The position numbers and the translations under genes are program-made. This document shows positions 23,128 through 33,448 of a stretch of DNA of 64,000 nucleotides, piece by piece. The notes under the pieces are model-generated. The model did not search any database, was not told the origin of the DNA, and was given only the letters and a program-made list of their open reading frames with translations. Position 1 is the stretch's first letter. Each line of letters starts with the position of its first letter. The DNA is taken from NCBI GenBank assembly GCA_014529385.2, contig CM043956.1:60957120-61021119 (forward strand). The letters run 5' to 3'. This stretch comes from Adiantum capillus-veneris. Its lineage: Eukaryota > Streptophyta > Polypodiopsida > Polypodiales > Pteridaceae.

Positions 23128-23595
23128 TAGGGCAAAGTGAAAGAACAGGAAGCCCTCATTTTCTTTGATGGAGGAGCCAAGGCCAACTTTTTTTCACTTG
23201 AATTGGCAGCTCGATTTGGGATTACGCCCGACAGGTTGAGGCCACAGGCGGAGGTAGTTCTAGCGGCACCCGGACGGGATGTTCCCATTACACCGATCAT
23301 TGGCAATCTTCATTTGCAATGTCAGGGGTGTTTAGGGCACGAGGATTTCTACGTAATTCCCTTGGGAGGTTGTGACGTCCTACTCAAAATCCCTTGGTAC
23401 CACAAGAACAACGTCGTGGTTGACTACCGAGCCGAGAAAATGACTTTGACAAATGAAGGGCACGGACATTGTATTGATGAAATTCAGTTTCTTTACTTTC
23501 TGGAAAAAACTGAATTGATGATTGAAGGTCGAATATGTTTTGACCTCGAAAAAGAACGCCAAGATTTTCTCCACACTCATGCCGATTGCTTTTGA
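23128..23595 (+). pseudogene. F retropepsin
   Basis: From 23137 about 152 codons are open: ALIFFDGGAKANFFSLELA (active-site region with D-G-G), then PIIGNLHLQCQGC and FYVIPLGGCDVLLKIPWY, which is the second conserved block of retropepsins. It would cut Gag-Pol during particle maturation. It ends in TGA just before the reverse transcriptase. Confidence 0.75.
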
Positions 23596-23613
23596 GAGGG
23601 CCTACTAGGCGAG

Positions 23614-24522
23614 TTGCCACCAGCTCGTCCTGAGGATCATACCATTGATCTGATATCTTGGAAATACACCACCAAACCGGCCACCTTACCGTGTGAGCCG
23701 AGCCCAGAGATACACTGTTTGGGACACACTGTCTCAGCAGCAGGAGTGCAGATGGACCCGGCCAAGATAGAGACTATTCGTGATTGGCCCGATTTGAAGA
23801 ATGTCCATGAAGTTCGAAGCTTCTTGGGCTTATATTCTTACTACCGGCGGTTCATCAGAAAGTTTGCAGAGGTTGCTCACCCCTTTGCACTTGTTGACTT
23901 AGAAAGGAGTTCTTTTCTCATGGGGACCCACAGAGGTGACTGCCTTTCAGAAATTGAAACGGAATTTGACTACAGGACCAGTTTTGACTTTGCCGGATTT
24001 GCAGAAGTCGTTTGAAGTATATTGTGATACTTGTGGTCGTAGTCCGGATGCGGTCTTAATACATGAAGGCCATGTCATTGCCTATGAGAGTTGATTGTTT
24101 TCAAGGCCGAAATTGACAGTACAGATATGTGAGAAAGAGCTTTTGCCGTTTATCCATGCTCTTACTCAGTGGCGACATTACCTACTTGGAGCCGACTTTA
24201 CGGTTTTCATAGATGGTTGGAGTTTACGCTACTTCTTGTCACAGAAGCGTCTTTCGGAAAAGCAGATGCGGTGGATAAACATCTGGTCACATTATTACTT
24301 CCGGATTGTCCATGTGCAGGGACAGAAGAAAGATACTTCGTCTCGGAAGCCATTGGTTCTGGCTGTTTCCGCGATACATCATAGAAGCTTCGAGGATATG
24401 GTCGGTCAATACGCCACAGATACAAATTTTTGCAGATGTATTCAGTTGAATACAAAATGGGGAGATAGTAGCGGAATATTCCATTCGGAATGGCTACTTG
24501 ATGAAGAAAACGATGTTGTGCA
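23614..24522 (+). pseudogene. F Pol with the reverse transcriptase palm deleted; RNase H
   Basis: The frame passes from RPEDHTIDLI, the family pre-RT motif, directly to EIHCLGHTVSAAGVQMDPAK and VRSFLGLYSYYRRFIRKFAE in the RT thumb/connection region. About 250 residues are missing, including the whole catalytic YxDD palm. A frameshifted RNase H follows with ICEKELLPFIHALTQWRHYL (24095-24535). This copy cannot encode an active reverse transcriptase. Solo LTR P interrupts at 24523. Confidence 0.8.
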
Positions 24523-26106
24523 TGTAACATTTTAATGGCCTAATAACTTATGTGTAGCGGAAATTAGCATGAACATAGTGGGCATTTCATTAGAATAGAT
24601 TCCTAATGAGAATTACAAGAGTGCTTGGGTGGAGAGAGCAACAAAAAGCATAACACCTAGTTAGATAGCATCGACAATACTTTCAAAAGAGAGAGCAATT
24701 AAGCTATTGACAACAGTTGAGGACCGGATTTTCATGGAGCCGGTCCCCCCTCCAAAAGGCTTTGTATTATGGTTTCTCCCATCAAGAGAGACATTGTACA
24801 ATACAATTCTTTGTGTTCCTTCAAGACTAGCTAGTGCAATGAAGATGGAAACTTCATGCACTAAGCAAAACACTTAACAAACACAACTTGAATTATCCCC
24901 GTTCTCAGACCCAAGACCTCACACACCTTCGAAGATGGTGAGAGCTAGCAGGGTATGAGAGTAGATTGAGAGGAAGGAGTATCTTACGAGAAAGATGTAC
25001 ATCTCCTCACATAATCACTCATATGTAGCATAGCTTAGCTTAGTAATTAGCTTGGTAGAGGAGATGAGCATGCATTGAAGCTTGGCTCTTGGTTGGATTT
25101 GCATCCACATGCCAAGAGAGTGTTGATGTAGGCTTCTATCTCACAAGCTTGGAGTAGGTGATGAGTTCTCCATTAAAGCTTGGGAAGAGATAGTCTTCTC
25201 TTTCTTCACACATGAGCTTGTGTGAGTGTGTGTGTGATAATGCCTTGCAAAAATCAGCCCCCTCTCTCTCTTGGGTGAGCCCTCTTGCTAAATGCTCTTC
25301 CTGAAGCCTCATTGGCCCTCCCCAAGTCAAGCCAATTACAATTAAGCAGCATAAGTGATAGCCTTCTGACATGTGTCCCCCTTTCCCCTTTTGTGAGAGC
25401 TTTAGGTAATTAAATAATTAAACTAAACTCTCATTGGACCCCTTTGCCTCCTGGCCAATAGGAATCAGGCAAGCCATGGGGCTCCTGAATGCTCATTGGA
25501 CCCTTGGGAGACTGCCCAATAGTCTTCTAGGAGACTTAATTCTCATTGGTTTCTTTTATTAAATGTTTTTAAATTAATTAAACTAGATTTACTCTAGCTT
25601 AATTTTCATTGGTCCACTTCAAGGGTCATCCAATAGAAATTGGGCACACCTTGTGGGCATCTGGCCTAGGGAGCTGACATGTGTCCCTCATTCCCTTTGT
25701 GTAAAGGGAGCCTGTGTGTGTGTGTGTGGCTTTCTCTCTCATCCCCTACCTTTAGGGCTCGCCCCCTCCCATGTAGGGATGTGCAAAGACTTTTAGGGCA
25801 CACACAAAGCATCCAATTTTCCCTAGGGTTGACCTTTGGACACAACCTTTGAATTTTGGAACCTTAGCATTTTGGAAGTCTTAATGGGCTGAACCTTAGG
25901 GTCTTTTTAGCCCATTGTTGCACATGGCTCTTTTGCAGATGGCCCCCCCTTTGGATCCCTATTTTCCCTCCTTTGGATCCCTATTGTGGCCGGTCTGCTA
26001 GCTTAACCAATATTCTAGCTTTTTCTCCCCTGGCTTTCCCCACATTAAATGATCAGTTTAATATGAGAAAATCATTTAGGAGAATTAGATATTGATTATT
26101 ATGACA
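24523..26106. mobile_element. Solo LTR P in F pol, TSD GTGCA
   Basis: A 1584-bp insertion begins TGTAACATTTTAATGG and ends TATTATGACA. It is flanked by GTGCA at 24518-24522 and 26107-26111. Without it, F pol reads on in frame (DVVHYTQPLWEKVL). TG...CA ends with a 5-bp target duplication and no coding content identify a solo LTR left after recombination of a full element. I see no other member of this family here, so orientation is unknown. Confidence 0.85.
25305..25640. repeat. Repeated ATTGG / CCAAT pairs inside solo LTR P
   Basis: Four blocks pair an ATTGG with a CCAAT 18-26 bases later (about 25308/25332, 25434/25455, 25494/25515, 25609/25629), and one more ATTGG lies at 25546. CCAAT is the core of NF-Y sites. 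The spacing suggests diverged tandem units of about 60-75 bp, perhaps an enhancer-like LTR region; function is inference. Confidence 0.6.
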
Positions 26107-26111
26107 GTGCA

Positions 26112-26990
26112 TTACACAGCCGTTGTGGGAAAAGGTTTTAACCGAAGGCCATTGTCCACCTTTTACGGGTCACCGCGGCATTGTTACCACCTTGAATGGT
26201 GTGGAGACATACTTTTGTTTGGCCGAGACTCAAGAAGGACGTAGACGATTTTGTACGCAGTTGCTTGGTATGCCAGAAGGTCAAATTTTGACAGGCATAA
26301 AGCACAGGGATTGTTACAGCCTTTACCCATACCCAACCGCCCTGGAAAAGTATTGCAACGGATTTCATTTTTGATCTCCCGAAAACACAATGTGGGCACG
26401 ATTGTTTATTGCCCAGATCTTCAGATTACATGGCATGCCTGAGACGATTGTCTCGGACAGGGACCCCAGGTTCACGAGTTTGTTTTGGACGGCTATTTGG
26501 GAGAACATTACCACGCGGTTGCAGTTCTCGTCATCATTCCACCCGCAAACTGACGGGCAAGCAGAGATTGCTAATTCAGTGGTAATGGATTATTGAAGTC
26601 TTACATCTTGGATTAGAAGACTACGTGGGAAAGGTTTTTACCTTTGGTGGAATATGCCTACAAAAACATGATTAACTCCTTGATGGGGAAGGTGCCATTA
26701 TTGAATTTGCTACAAAGGTTTCACCCTTCCTTAGCACGAAAGATAAGATTTTTCTTTGAAGCCGACCAGTTCATGAGGGACTTGGACTTGGTCCGGAAGG
26801 CTTTGGAGAAATCTCGGAAAAAGGCAGCAGTTGGCCATCATCGCGATTTGAAATTGAAGGAGAACGATTGGGTGCTCTCACGTTTTGAGAAGGCACGCTT
26901 GAGAAGGAAAAGGGAAAGGAGAAGCTTTTTCCAAAGCTTAGTATGGGATACTACGGACCTTTCAAGATCTCCGAAAAGATAAATGATGTC
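26112..26990 (+). pseudogene. F integrase, decayed
   Basis: The zinc-binding part is recognisable (GHCPPFTGHRGIVTTL), then text corresponding to CQK, SIATDFIFDLPKTQ in a shifted frame, a small deletion, and the core RLHGMPETIVSDRDPRFTS and FHPQTDGQAEIANS near 26430-26580. Frameshifts and stops are frequent. It would have joined cDNA to host DNA. The first catalytic aspartate region is kept but out of frame. Confidence 0.75.
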
Positions 26991-27310
26991 TCCTTTAGAC
27001 TGAAGCTACCCGAAACTTGGAGAATTCACAATATTTTTCATGTGAGTCTCTTGAACCCTCTTTGAAGGCGATGTGCCTGATGATGGGGAGCCTAATCACC
27101 AATCCGAAGTGGAAGAAAACGAGCAGATACTTGTTCGAGAAAAGAGATTGGCACAAAAAGATAGAAAGATAAAAGGTAAAGCGATAAGACGGTTCTTGGT
27201 TCAATTCAAGACCTACTCCGCATTGGATGCGAAGTGAATGGAGGAGGAGGACCTGGCAGATACTCCTCGGATTGTGAATCTTTACCTCGCAGCGTTTGGT
27301 TTAGCATAGT
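26991..27310 (+). pseudogene. F integrase C-terminal chromodomain
   Basis: In changing frames one reads [19 protein letters not shown] and then IKGKAIRRFLVQFKTY with DAK-MEEEDLADTP, which matches the chromodomain position of D and K. A TGA stands where the family has Trp before MEE. It shows that family 2 also belongs to the chromoviruses. Confidence 0.7.
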
Positions 27311-27912
27311 CTATTCAAAATAGAATCCCGTATTCAGCTTGGGCGGAATCTGGTGCAACGGGTATGCACAAGACGGGAGTTGCTCTGCTCCTTTTGTCAA
27401 AAGATTGCCTCGATTTTTGATATTAAAGTCACTGATGTCTCTTTGAGTTTCAGGGATACTGTGAGTTGACAGTATTTTGCTGTAATGACTTTATGAACTG
27501 GAATTCCCGAACATGATACTGACTTGTTCTTGACTTGTTGAAGTGCAGGAACTGATAGACTAAATGACTACAACATTTTTGGTCTGAATGATCTCGATAG
27601 ACATGGTTGCAATAGGAATTAGTCAATCGGGCATCTATGAAGGCTTGAGTAGATCTAGATGCGATTGCTAATTGCATTGCCGATAAATCACGGTCTGAGA
27701 TCCGAATGAATGTTGAATGTGATTTGTCATGTGATGTCCTGTGATGTCAAGTGATGTCGTGTGATGTGACTGTTGATTTGGTACATGTGCTAGATGTGTG
27801 TTCCTAGTGCGTCGGTACTAACAGTCAGTGTCTGCTAAGACAGTTTATGGCTTCTATCTGTTTTGCAGGTGTAATCGATGGCGATTACAATGCTTTCAAG
27901 AGGGGGGGGGTA
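27311..27912 (+). other. F 3' non-coding region with polypurine tract
   Basis: No gene is seen. Four exact 10-bp units GTGATGTCNN lie at 27731-27770. The region ends in a tract of nine G and TA (27901-27912), the polypurine tract, directly before the 3' LTR. Confidence 0.75.
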
Positions 27913-28171
27913 TGTCACAAATTGGTGACATGGTACATTCACACACACACACACCCTCTCTTGTGGAAAGCCCTGCAGAAATAATGACGTGGTAGGCCTA
28001 TACGGACAGGTCCGGAAATTGCGGTGCATGTTGCGGACAGCCAGCCACGTGGCAGTGTACGGACACCCGTGTTTTGCGGCAGTTGTACGGGAAAAAAAGC
28101 AAGGCTAGCTTTTTGGCCTATTGCTTTATTCTACGCGAGAGGAAGAAAGAGAGAGCTTTACTTTTTTTAAA
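27913..28171 (+). mobile_element. Truncated 3' LTR of element F
   Basis: It matches the start of the 5' LTR (11167 onward) for about 260 bp to GAGAGCTTTACTTTTTTTAA, then changes abruptly. The rest of the LTR and the right target copy are absent. This is one edge of the rearranged block. Confidence 0.85.
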
Positions 28172-28628
28172 TGTAAAGCTTCCTATAATTAATTTGGACC
28201 TTTGTGTTGGAGTTCAAGTTATTGGTGTTTGGACCTGTAGGTCAGAGTTCAATGCACATGCATCTGGCAGGGAACCAATCATATGTCTGAAACACTATGG
28301 ATGGGCGCGCCAATTCATTGTTGTTGGTCGGATCATGGACAGGATGTGTTCCACATTTCATTATCTTGGAGTTTTATATTTTGGACGTGATGTGTTCATA
28401 GTTCACGAATGGGGATTATTGTCAATTGGACGTAGTATGGTCTACAGTTCAAAGTTTTTACGAAGGCAACCGATGCTCAAGATGGCGTTACTTTCAGGTA
28501 CAAAGTTGAGGAGAGCAACACCGAGGTGTATCCATTAGTCCAAGGCCTTCTATTGGGGTGTCTGTCCATGGTAGCTTCTTCATCGACTTGGTCTCACTAT
28601 TGATGTCCACTATGAGCTGCAGAGAGGG
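28172..28628 (+). mobile_element. Element H, 3' internal non-coding part
   Basis: This is sequence directly upstream of an H LTR, ending in GCAGAGAGGG as a likely polypurine tract. No coding domain is readable. Loosely repeated blocks around TTGGACGTGATG and TTGGACGTAGTA are seen at 28380-28450. Confidence 0.5.
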
Positions 28629-28817
28629 TGTTAAAGTTTTGGCATCTCAAGTGAACTGCCCAATGTGATCCCTTTATTTAGTTTGGATTTTAGGTATTTA
28701 TTTTACTTATTTGTCAAAGTCTTGCGTAGGGCAATTTACTGGGATTGCTATATAAGCAACCCCTTGCTCCATTGTATACACATTCAATTATTCATTGTCA
28801 AGGTTGATTGGTTCAGG

Positions 28818-28860
<43 letters not shown>

Positions 28861-28905
28861 CTCTCTCCCCTTGGTCTCTAGGCTTCCGCATCGTCGACTT
28901 TGACA
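28629..28905 (+). mobile_element. LTR of element H (family 5), left half
   Basis: TGTTAAAG to TTTGACA, 277 bp, nearly identical to the minus-strand LTR at 40520-40810. It has a TATA box (TATATAAG, about 28749) and a CT repeat at 28819-28857. The next five bases CTTTT are the complement of AAAAG found next to the other H LTR; together they form a split target duplication. Confidence 0.9.
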
Positions 28906-29994
28906 CTTTTGATTGTCAAACTTGACCTTTTGGCAAATCCCACATGCTCGAACAAAGGCATTCACATCTCTCCTCAAAGTAGGCCAATAAAAGAATGTCT
29001 CCACCGCTTTCAGTGTCGCATCTATACCACGATGCCCTGCATATGGTGGGACATGGCTTTCTACCATAACCTTATGTCGCAATGGCCTAGTGACGCATAG
29101 TCTGCCATGCATCATCATAAAACCGTCCTTGAGGAGGTAGTGCTCATGGTGTTGCCCATCTTGCAACTGTTCAAAGATCCTTGTAAAATCTTCATCAATA
29201 GCATATTGTTCGTTCATGTCATCAAACCCATGATGATAAGGAATTGACACAGCTGAAATTTGTGGCTTCCTTGATAACGCATCAGCCACCACATTCTTCT
29301 AGCCTTCCACATGCATAATCTAGAAGTGGAACATAGAAAGAATGTTTGCCCATCGCATATGCTTTTTGGATAACTTTGACTGTGTCAAGAAGTATCGCAA
29401 GGTCTGATGATCTGTGTGGACAACAAAATCAGCACCTAACAGGTAGTGCTTCCAGCTAGAGAGCGCATGAACGACGGCCAGTAGCTCTTTCTCATAGATT
29501 TGCACAATTTTTTTGGCCCTTGCAAGATTCTGCTCTCGTAAGCTAAAGCTACTACCCGACCATCTTGCATTAGCACTGCCCCAATACTATTGCCACACGC
29601 ATCACACTGGACCACAAATAACATCCTAAGATCTAGTAAAACAATCCCGGGATCTGAAGTCAACTTTCCCTCTAAGAGACTAAAAGCTGAAATCACTTTT
29701 TGGGTCCATCTGAAAGTGACCTCTTTCTTTTGCAACACATGAAGAGATGAAGCACAGTCCCAAGAAGCTTCAGACATTGTGCACAATCTTCAAGTCTGGC
29801 CATGTCTTAATAGCCTCAACCTTTGCGGGACCCATTCAGACACCATCCTATGACACTATGTGGCCAAGAAAGTGGATCTCTTCCAAGAAGAATTCACTTT
29901 TTTTAGGATTGACAAGTAACCTATGGCTGCGCAACTCTTCGAACACGATGGTCAAGTGACGCCTATGCTCCTCTTCATTCTTCGAATAGACACT
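28906..29994 (-). pseudogene. J Pol, left half: RT end, RNase H, integrase zinc finger
   Basis: On the minus strand, from 29994: SKNEEEHRRHLTIVFEEL and PKKSEFFLEEIHFLGHIV of the RT end, CDACGNSIGAVLMQDGRVVA of RNase H, TDHQTLRYFLTQSKLSKKHM, then the integrase zinc region (ESHVPPYAGHRGIDATLKAV, RACGICQKVKF). Frameshifts break it. It ends at KVKFDNQK, where the H LTR starts. The continuation of the same gene text ([17 protein letters not shown]) stands at 40811 on the other strand. Confidence 0.8.
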
Positions 29995-30796
29995 TGTTTT
30001 AAAACGTTGACCGGCCGCCTACTTAATAAGTGGGCAGTCCATACTTGAAATAAAGCAAGGCCACAAAAATAAAAACATTAACGCTGGCCTCTGGGTGAAA
30101 TAAGCCTTGAGATCTCTCTCTCCTTCCTCACGCCAAAAGCACCGCCAGCCTCCTCCCTCTCCTAGCGCTACCTCGACACCCTATTCCTGCAAGTTTCCCA
30201 CACCCTATTCCTATCGGGTGTGGGTGCGGGTGCCTATAAAAGCAACCCACGCTCTCTCTCAGCTACCCAGTTTCACTGGCAGCAAGGAGCACCTCTGTCG
30301 GGAATCTGTAAGTGATCGAGCGAAGTCAGCACGCAAAGTTCGCTTTATCGACTCGTAGCGACAGGTACCGATTGTGAATTCGCAACACGAGGAGTTGTTT
30401 TGTGTTTCTGCTTTTGCAGGTACATTATTACAGAGGAGGAGCAAGGAGACCGAGGCCTATGCTCAGAGATTCAAAACGGAATCAAGAATGGTCTGTAGGG
30501 CCTCATGCTCTAGGTACAGATGGAAATAGTATTGAGAGCTTGTCTCTCAGGAATTTTCCGCACGGAAAGGAATCGACCATCGAGTTCGATAATTTAGAAC
30601 GGAGGGGTTACTCTAGTTCTTGTGCTTGTTAAAGATTCTCCCTAATAAAGATTCTCTTTAAGGGAGGGGGGGGGGGGGGGACCAACCTATCTTTTGGTCC
30701 CAAATACTATGTCGAACTTCTCCCTCGTCTCTTTTGATTGAAAGTATATCTATTTTTAGCTTGTTGATTATTCGTCTGCGCTCCCATTTTGTGACA
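29995..30796 (+). mobile_element. LTR L1 (family 6)
   Basis: 802 bp from TGTTTTAAAACG to TTTTGTGACA. It matches the 5' LTR of L2 (47395-48871, minus strand). TATA box TATAAAAG lies at 30233-30240, and a run of 15 G at 30666-30680. No PBS or internal sequence follows and the flanks (ACACT and GAAAC) differ, so it is a solo or recombined LTR. Confidence 0.8.
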
Positions 30797-31302
30797 GAAA
30801 CAATCCTTGCTACGTGTTGATTTTGTTGTCCAAATAGATCATCAGACCTTGCGATACTTCTTGACACAGTCCAAGTTATTTGCATATGCGATGGGGAAAC
30901 ATTTTGTCTATGTTCCACTTTCAGATTGTGCATGTTGAAGGAAAAAAGAATGTTGTGGCTAATGCATTGTCGAGAAAGCCACAAATTTTAGCGGTGTCAA
31001 TTCCTTATCATCACGAGCTTGATGATATAAAGGAACAATATGCTAATGATGAAGATTTTGCAAGGATCTTCGAGCAGTTGTTAGATGGGCAACACCATGA
31101 ACACTATCTCCTCAGGAATGGTTTTATGATGATGCATGGAAGACTATGTGTCACTAGCCCATTGCGACATAAGGTTATGGTAGAAAGTCATGTCCCACCG
31201 TATGAAAGGCATCGTGGCATAGATGCGACAATGAAAGCGGTCGAGACATTCTTTTATTTGCCTACTTTGAGGAGAGATGTGGACGCCTTAGTGCGAGCAT
31301 GC
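30797..31302 (+). pseudogene. Family 1 Pol fragment (RNase H to integrase zinc finger)
   Basis: It encodes DHQTLRYFLTQS, then HMRWGNILSMFHFQIVHVEG, ALSRKPQILAVSIPYHHELD, the YLLRNGFMMMHGRLCV block and ESHVPPYERHRGIDATMKAV up to VRAC, where it stops abruptly. It overlaps in content with the minus-strand J fragment but differs at many residues, so it is a different old copy. Together they form an inverted pair around L1. Confidence 0.8.
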
Positions 31303-31868
31303 AAACCGCCTCTTCGTCTCCCAAGTCGCACCTTTACTCCCTCTCATGATCTCCAACAGTACCAAAATGCTCCAATGACCCAATCCCCAAGTCCGTCCAA
31401 GACTAGGCCGCAAAACTCCTTATCCACCAACACTAGCCAGCAGCGTTTTAAAATGCTAGCTGCATTTTGGGGAAAGGGAGGGTCAGGTACTGCAAATAGG
31501 GAAGGTGTCGCCAAGCGGCCACTGGCCTAGCTTTTCAAAACACTGGCCACAACGCCTTCAGAACCGGTGGGCAGTGGAGGGAGCAGGTGCTGCCGGCGTC
31601 TCAAAACGCAGGCGGGCTAGAGAGGGAAGGTGGCGCCACATAGGGTAGCCTCTGCAACGCGTATCAAAACGCAGATGGGAGGGGGAGTGCGTCGTCGACA
31701 GTAGAGGGGAAGGTTTCGACAACATTTTAAAACGCTGTCGCAAGGCGGGGGGAAACACTAAGTGGCGCCAAGGCATGCATGGGGTGGTGAACACCGGCGG
31801 AAAGTGGTTGCATTTTAAAACGCAGAGGCAGGAGAGGGAGGGTTACGACAACGACAAGCGGGTTTGTC
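31303..31868. repeat. GC-rich non-coding stretch with recurring TTTTAAAACGC motif
   Basis: No gene is recognisable. The near-palindromic motif (GCGTTTTAAAAC and variants such as TCAAAACGCAG) recurs six times near 31443, 31534, 31600, 31664, 31728 and 31816, spaced about 60-90 bp, among blocks of AGAGAGGGAAGGT. It ends at the left target copy TTGTC of K. It may be part of the H internal region on the minus strand; that is inference. Confidence 0.5.
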
Positions 31869-33350
31869 TGTCACGAGGACGTTGCAGTTATTAACCATGT
31901 CACAGAGATGTGGCAACTGCTAACCTTGGTTGTTGGTTTCTTTCCAATGGGGTTTATTTTATTTGTTTAAGACCCTCTTTTTGAAGTAGCAAACGGTCGG
32001 ACATTGTATGGCCAATGTGAACGGTAGATTCACCCGTAGACGGGAAGTGGTCGGCACTGGAATTCGTATGGTAAGAGGATGTCTAGGCTCAGAGCAAGAT
32101 CATATAGGTCCCCCCGTCGCACTTAGCAAGTTGGTGGATACTAGGAAGTGAACTCAATTAAGGCGTAAAGTCAAGGTGGGACTACCAACAAAAAGTATCC
32201 GACAGTTGGGCCACATTGCACTTTTGGATGCGGCTCCAATGAGGATAGATGGTCAGAAGACCATTGGGAGCCCAACGGAAGCATCTCCTAAAATTTAGGG
32301 AACTGCTATTTTGGGCCGTGAAATGTGTTCGCGTCATTACCTCTGGTATGACTAGGGGAACATTTTACAACTCTGCCACGAAGTCAACTGGGCAACCGGT
32401 CAGGATATTTTTAAGCGGCGAGCCCGAAACGGGCAAATGCTTGTAAATGCGCCAAGTGTCGAATTTTCATGCACTTTCCTCTTGCAGAAGAAGTGGCGCT
32501 GAATTTTATGCCGGGAGAGGCCTCATTTCAGCTTTTGTCACAGGTTAAGAGCTATGGAGTGCTTCCTTTCCCTCTCATGTACAGTGTGGTGCTAGGAGTG
32601 ATGCCCTGCACACTACACACTGCTCTCTCTCTCCCCTACGTGCAGTTATGTGATGCCCCACAAGAGGGCTACTCATTTGACTGATGTACAGTTGTGTGGG
32701 TTCATGCTTTTGTGCTGAGGCAAGAGCCTCCTTGAGCAAGAACAGGGGTAGCTAACTGCTGCTCCAAAGCAGGCCAATATTGGTGAGGGTCATAACCTCA
32801 CCGTACAGGTGCAAAATCAGCGCTGTGTATGCGCTGTAAATTCACTGTTTTTCAGCCGTACGGACGCCAGGATCATTGGGAATCGTGCCCCACTGGCAAA
32901 GGACAGTTAGGGGACTGTTTGGGGTTGAAAACAGGGCAAAAACCAGTAAATACAGAGTGCTGAATTTACTGTTTTTGGACAGGAATCAGAGGGTATACGC
33001 CAGTGCAAGCGAGTTCTAGCAGGGGAATTGGTTTCGCGCAAGTTTTGGGGCTCTTATGTTGCCGAAATTTGGCCAAATCAAATGGTATCTAGGTAGATAC
33101 ACGTGAAGGATTCCCAGGACCTTACCTTGTAATTTACCCTCCTAAAGAATAAAGAAATATCGAAAGGGGCGCCAATTTTGGGGCCTACAGGTTGTCGGCG
33201 TTTGCTCGGAGCATTCTAGCTTCCGAGCCGTGTGTGTGATCAAGTGTTAATTCCCGTTACAGGTCTCCTTTGCAAAGTGCTCTGCGTGTGTGTTTTAAGT
33301 AAAGAATTTCGGGTGAAAGCCAACGCCTACCGCCCTACTGGCCGGTTTCA
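31869..33350 (+). mobile_element. 5' LTR of element K
   Basis: 1482 bp. TGTCACGAGGACG at 31869, with a second diverged copy of the first 29 bp at 31898. The shared box around AATAAAGAAATATCG lies near 33149. It ends GGCCGGTTTCA. Confidence 0.95.
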
Positions 33351-33368
33351 TGGTTCCGTTGCCGGGAC
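33351..33368 (+). promoter_or_regulatory. PBS of element K
   Basis: TGGTTCCGTTGCCGGGAC abuts the LTR end. It is one base closer than the D version to the plant Gypsy PBS TGGCGCCGTTGCCGGGGA. Confidence 0.75.
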
Positions 33369-33448
33369 ATCAATCACTTTTTCCTCAAAGAGTGAGCCTG
33401 GATTGTTCAAGGTAAAGACACACAGTGCAAGAACACGGGGATTACACT

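Larger units (their letters stand above)
11167..28171 (+). mobile_element. Element F: family 2 Gypsy element split by nested insertions
   Basis: F comprises the 5' LTR (11167-11523 plus 21243-21556), a PBS at 21558, gag, protease, reduced pol, chromodomain, a polypurine tract and a 3' LTR truncated at about 28171. Its 5' LTR is split by LTR G' with D inside, and its pol by solo LTR P. The 5' flank is TGATA; the matching right copy is lost at the 28171 breakpoint. The reverse transcriptase palm is deleted, so F could only have moved with help. Confidence 0.8.

Noticed and set aside
24523-26106. Possible host gene inside F
   Set aside because: No coding frame; TG...CA ends and GTGCA target copies explain it as a solo LTR.
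28819-28857. CT run as a regulatory element of the host
   Set aside because: It is part of the H LTR, so no host role can be claimed.
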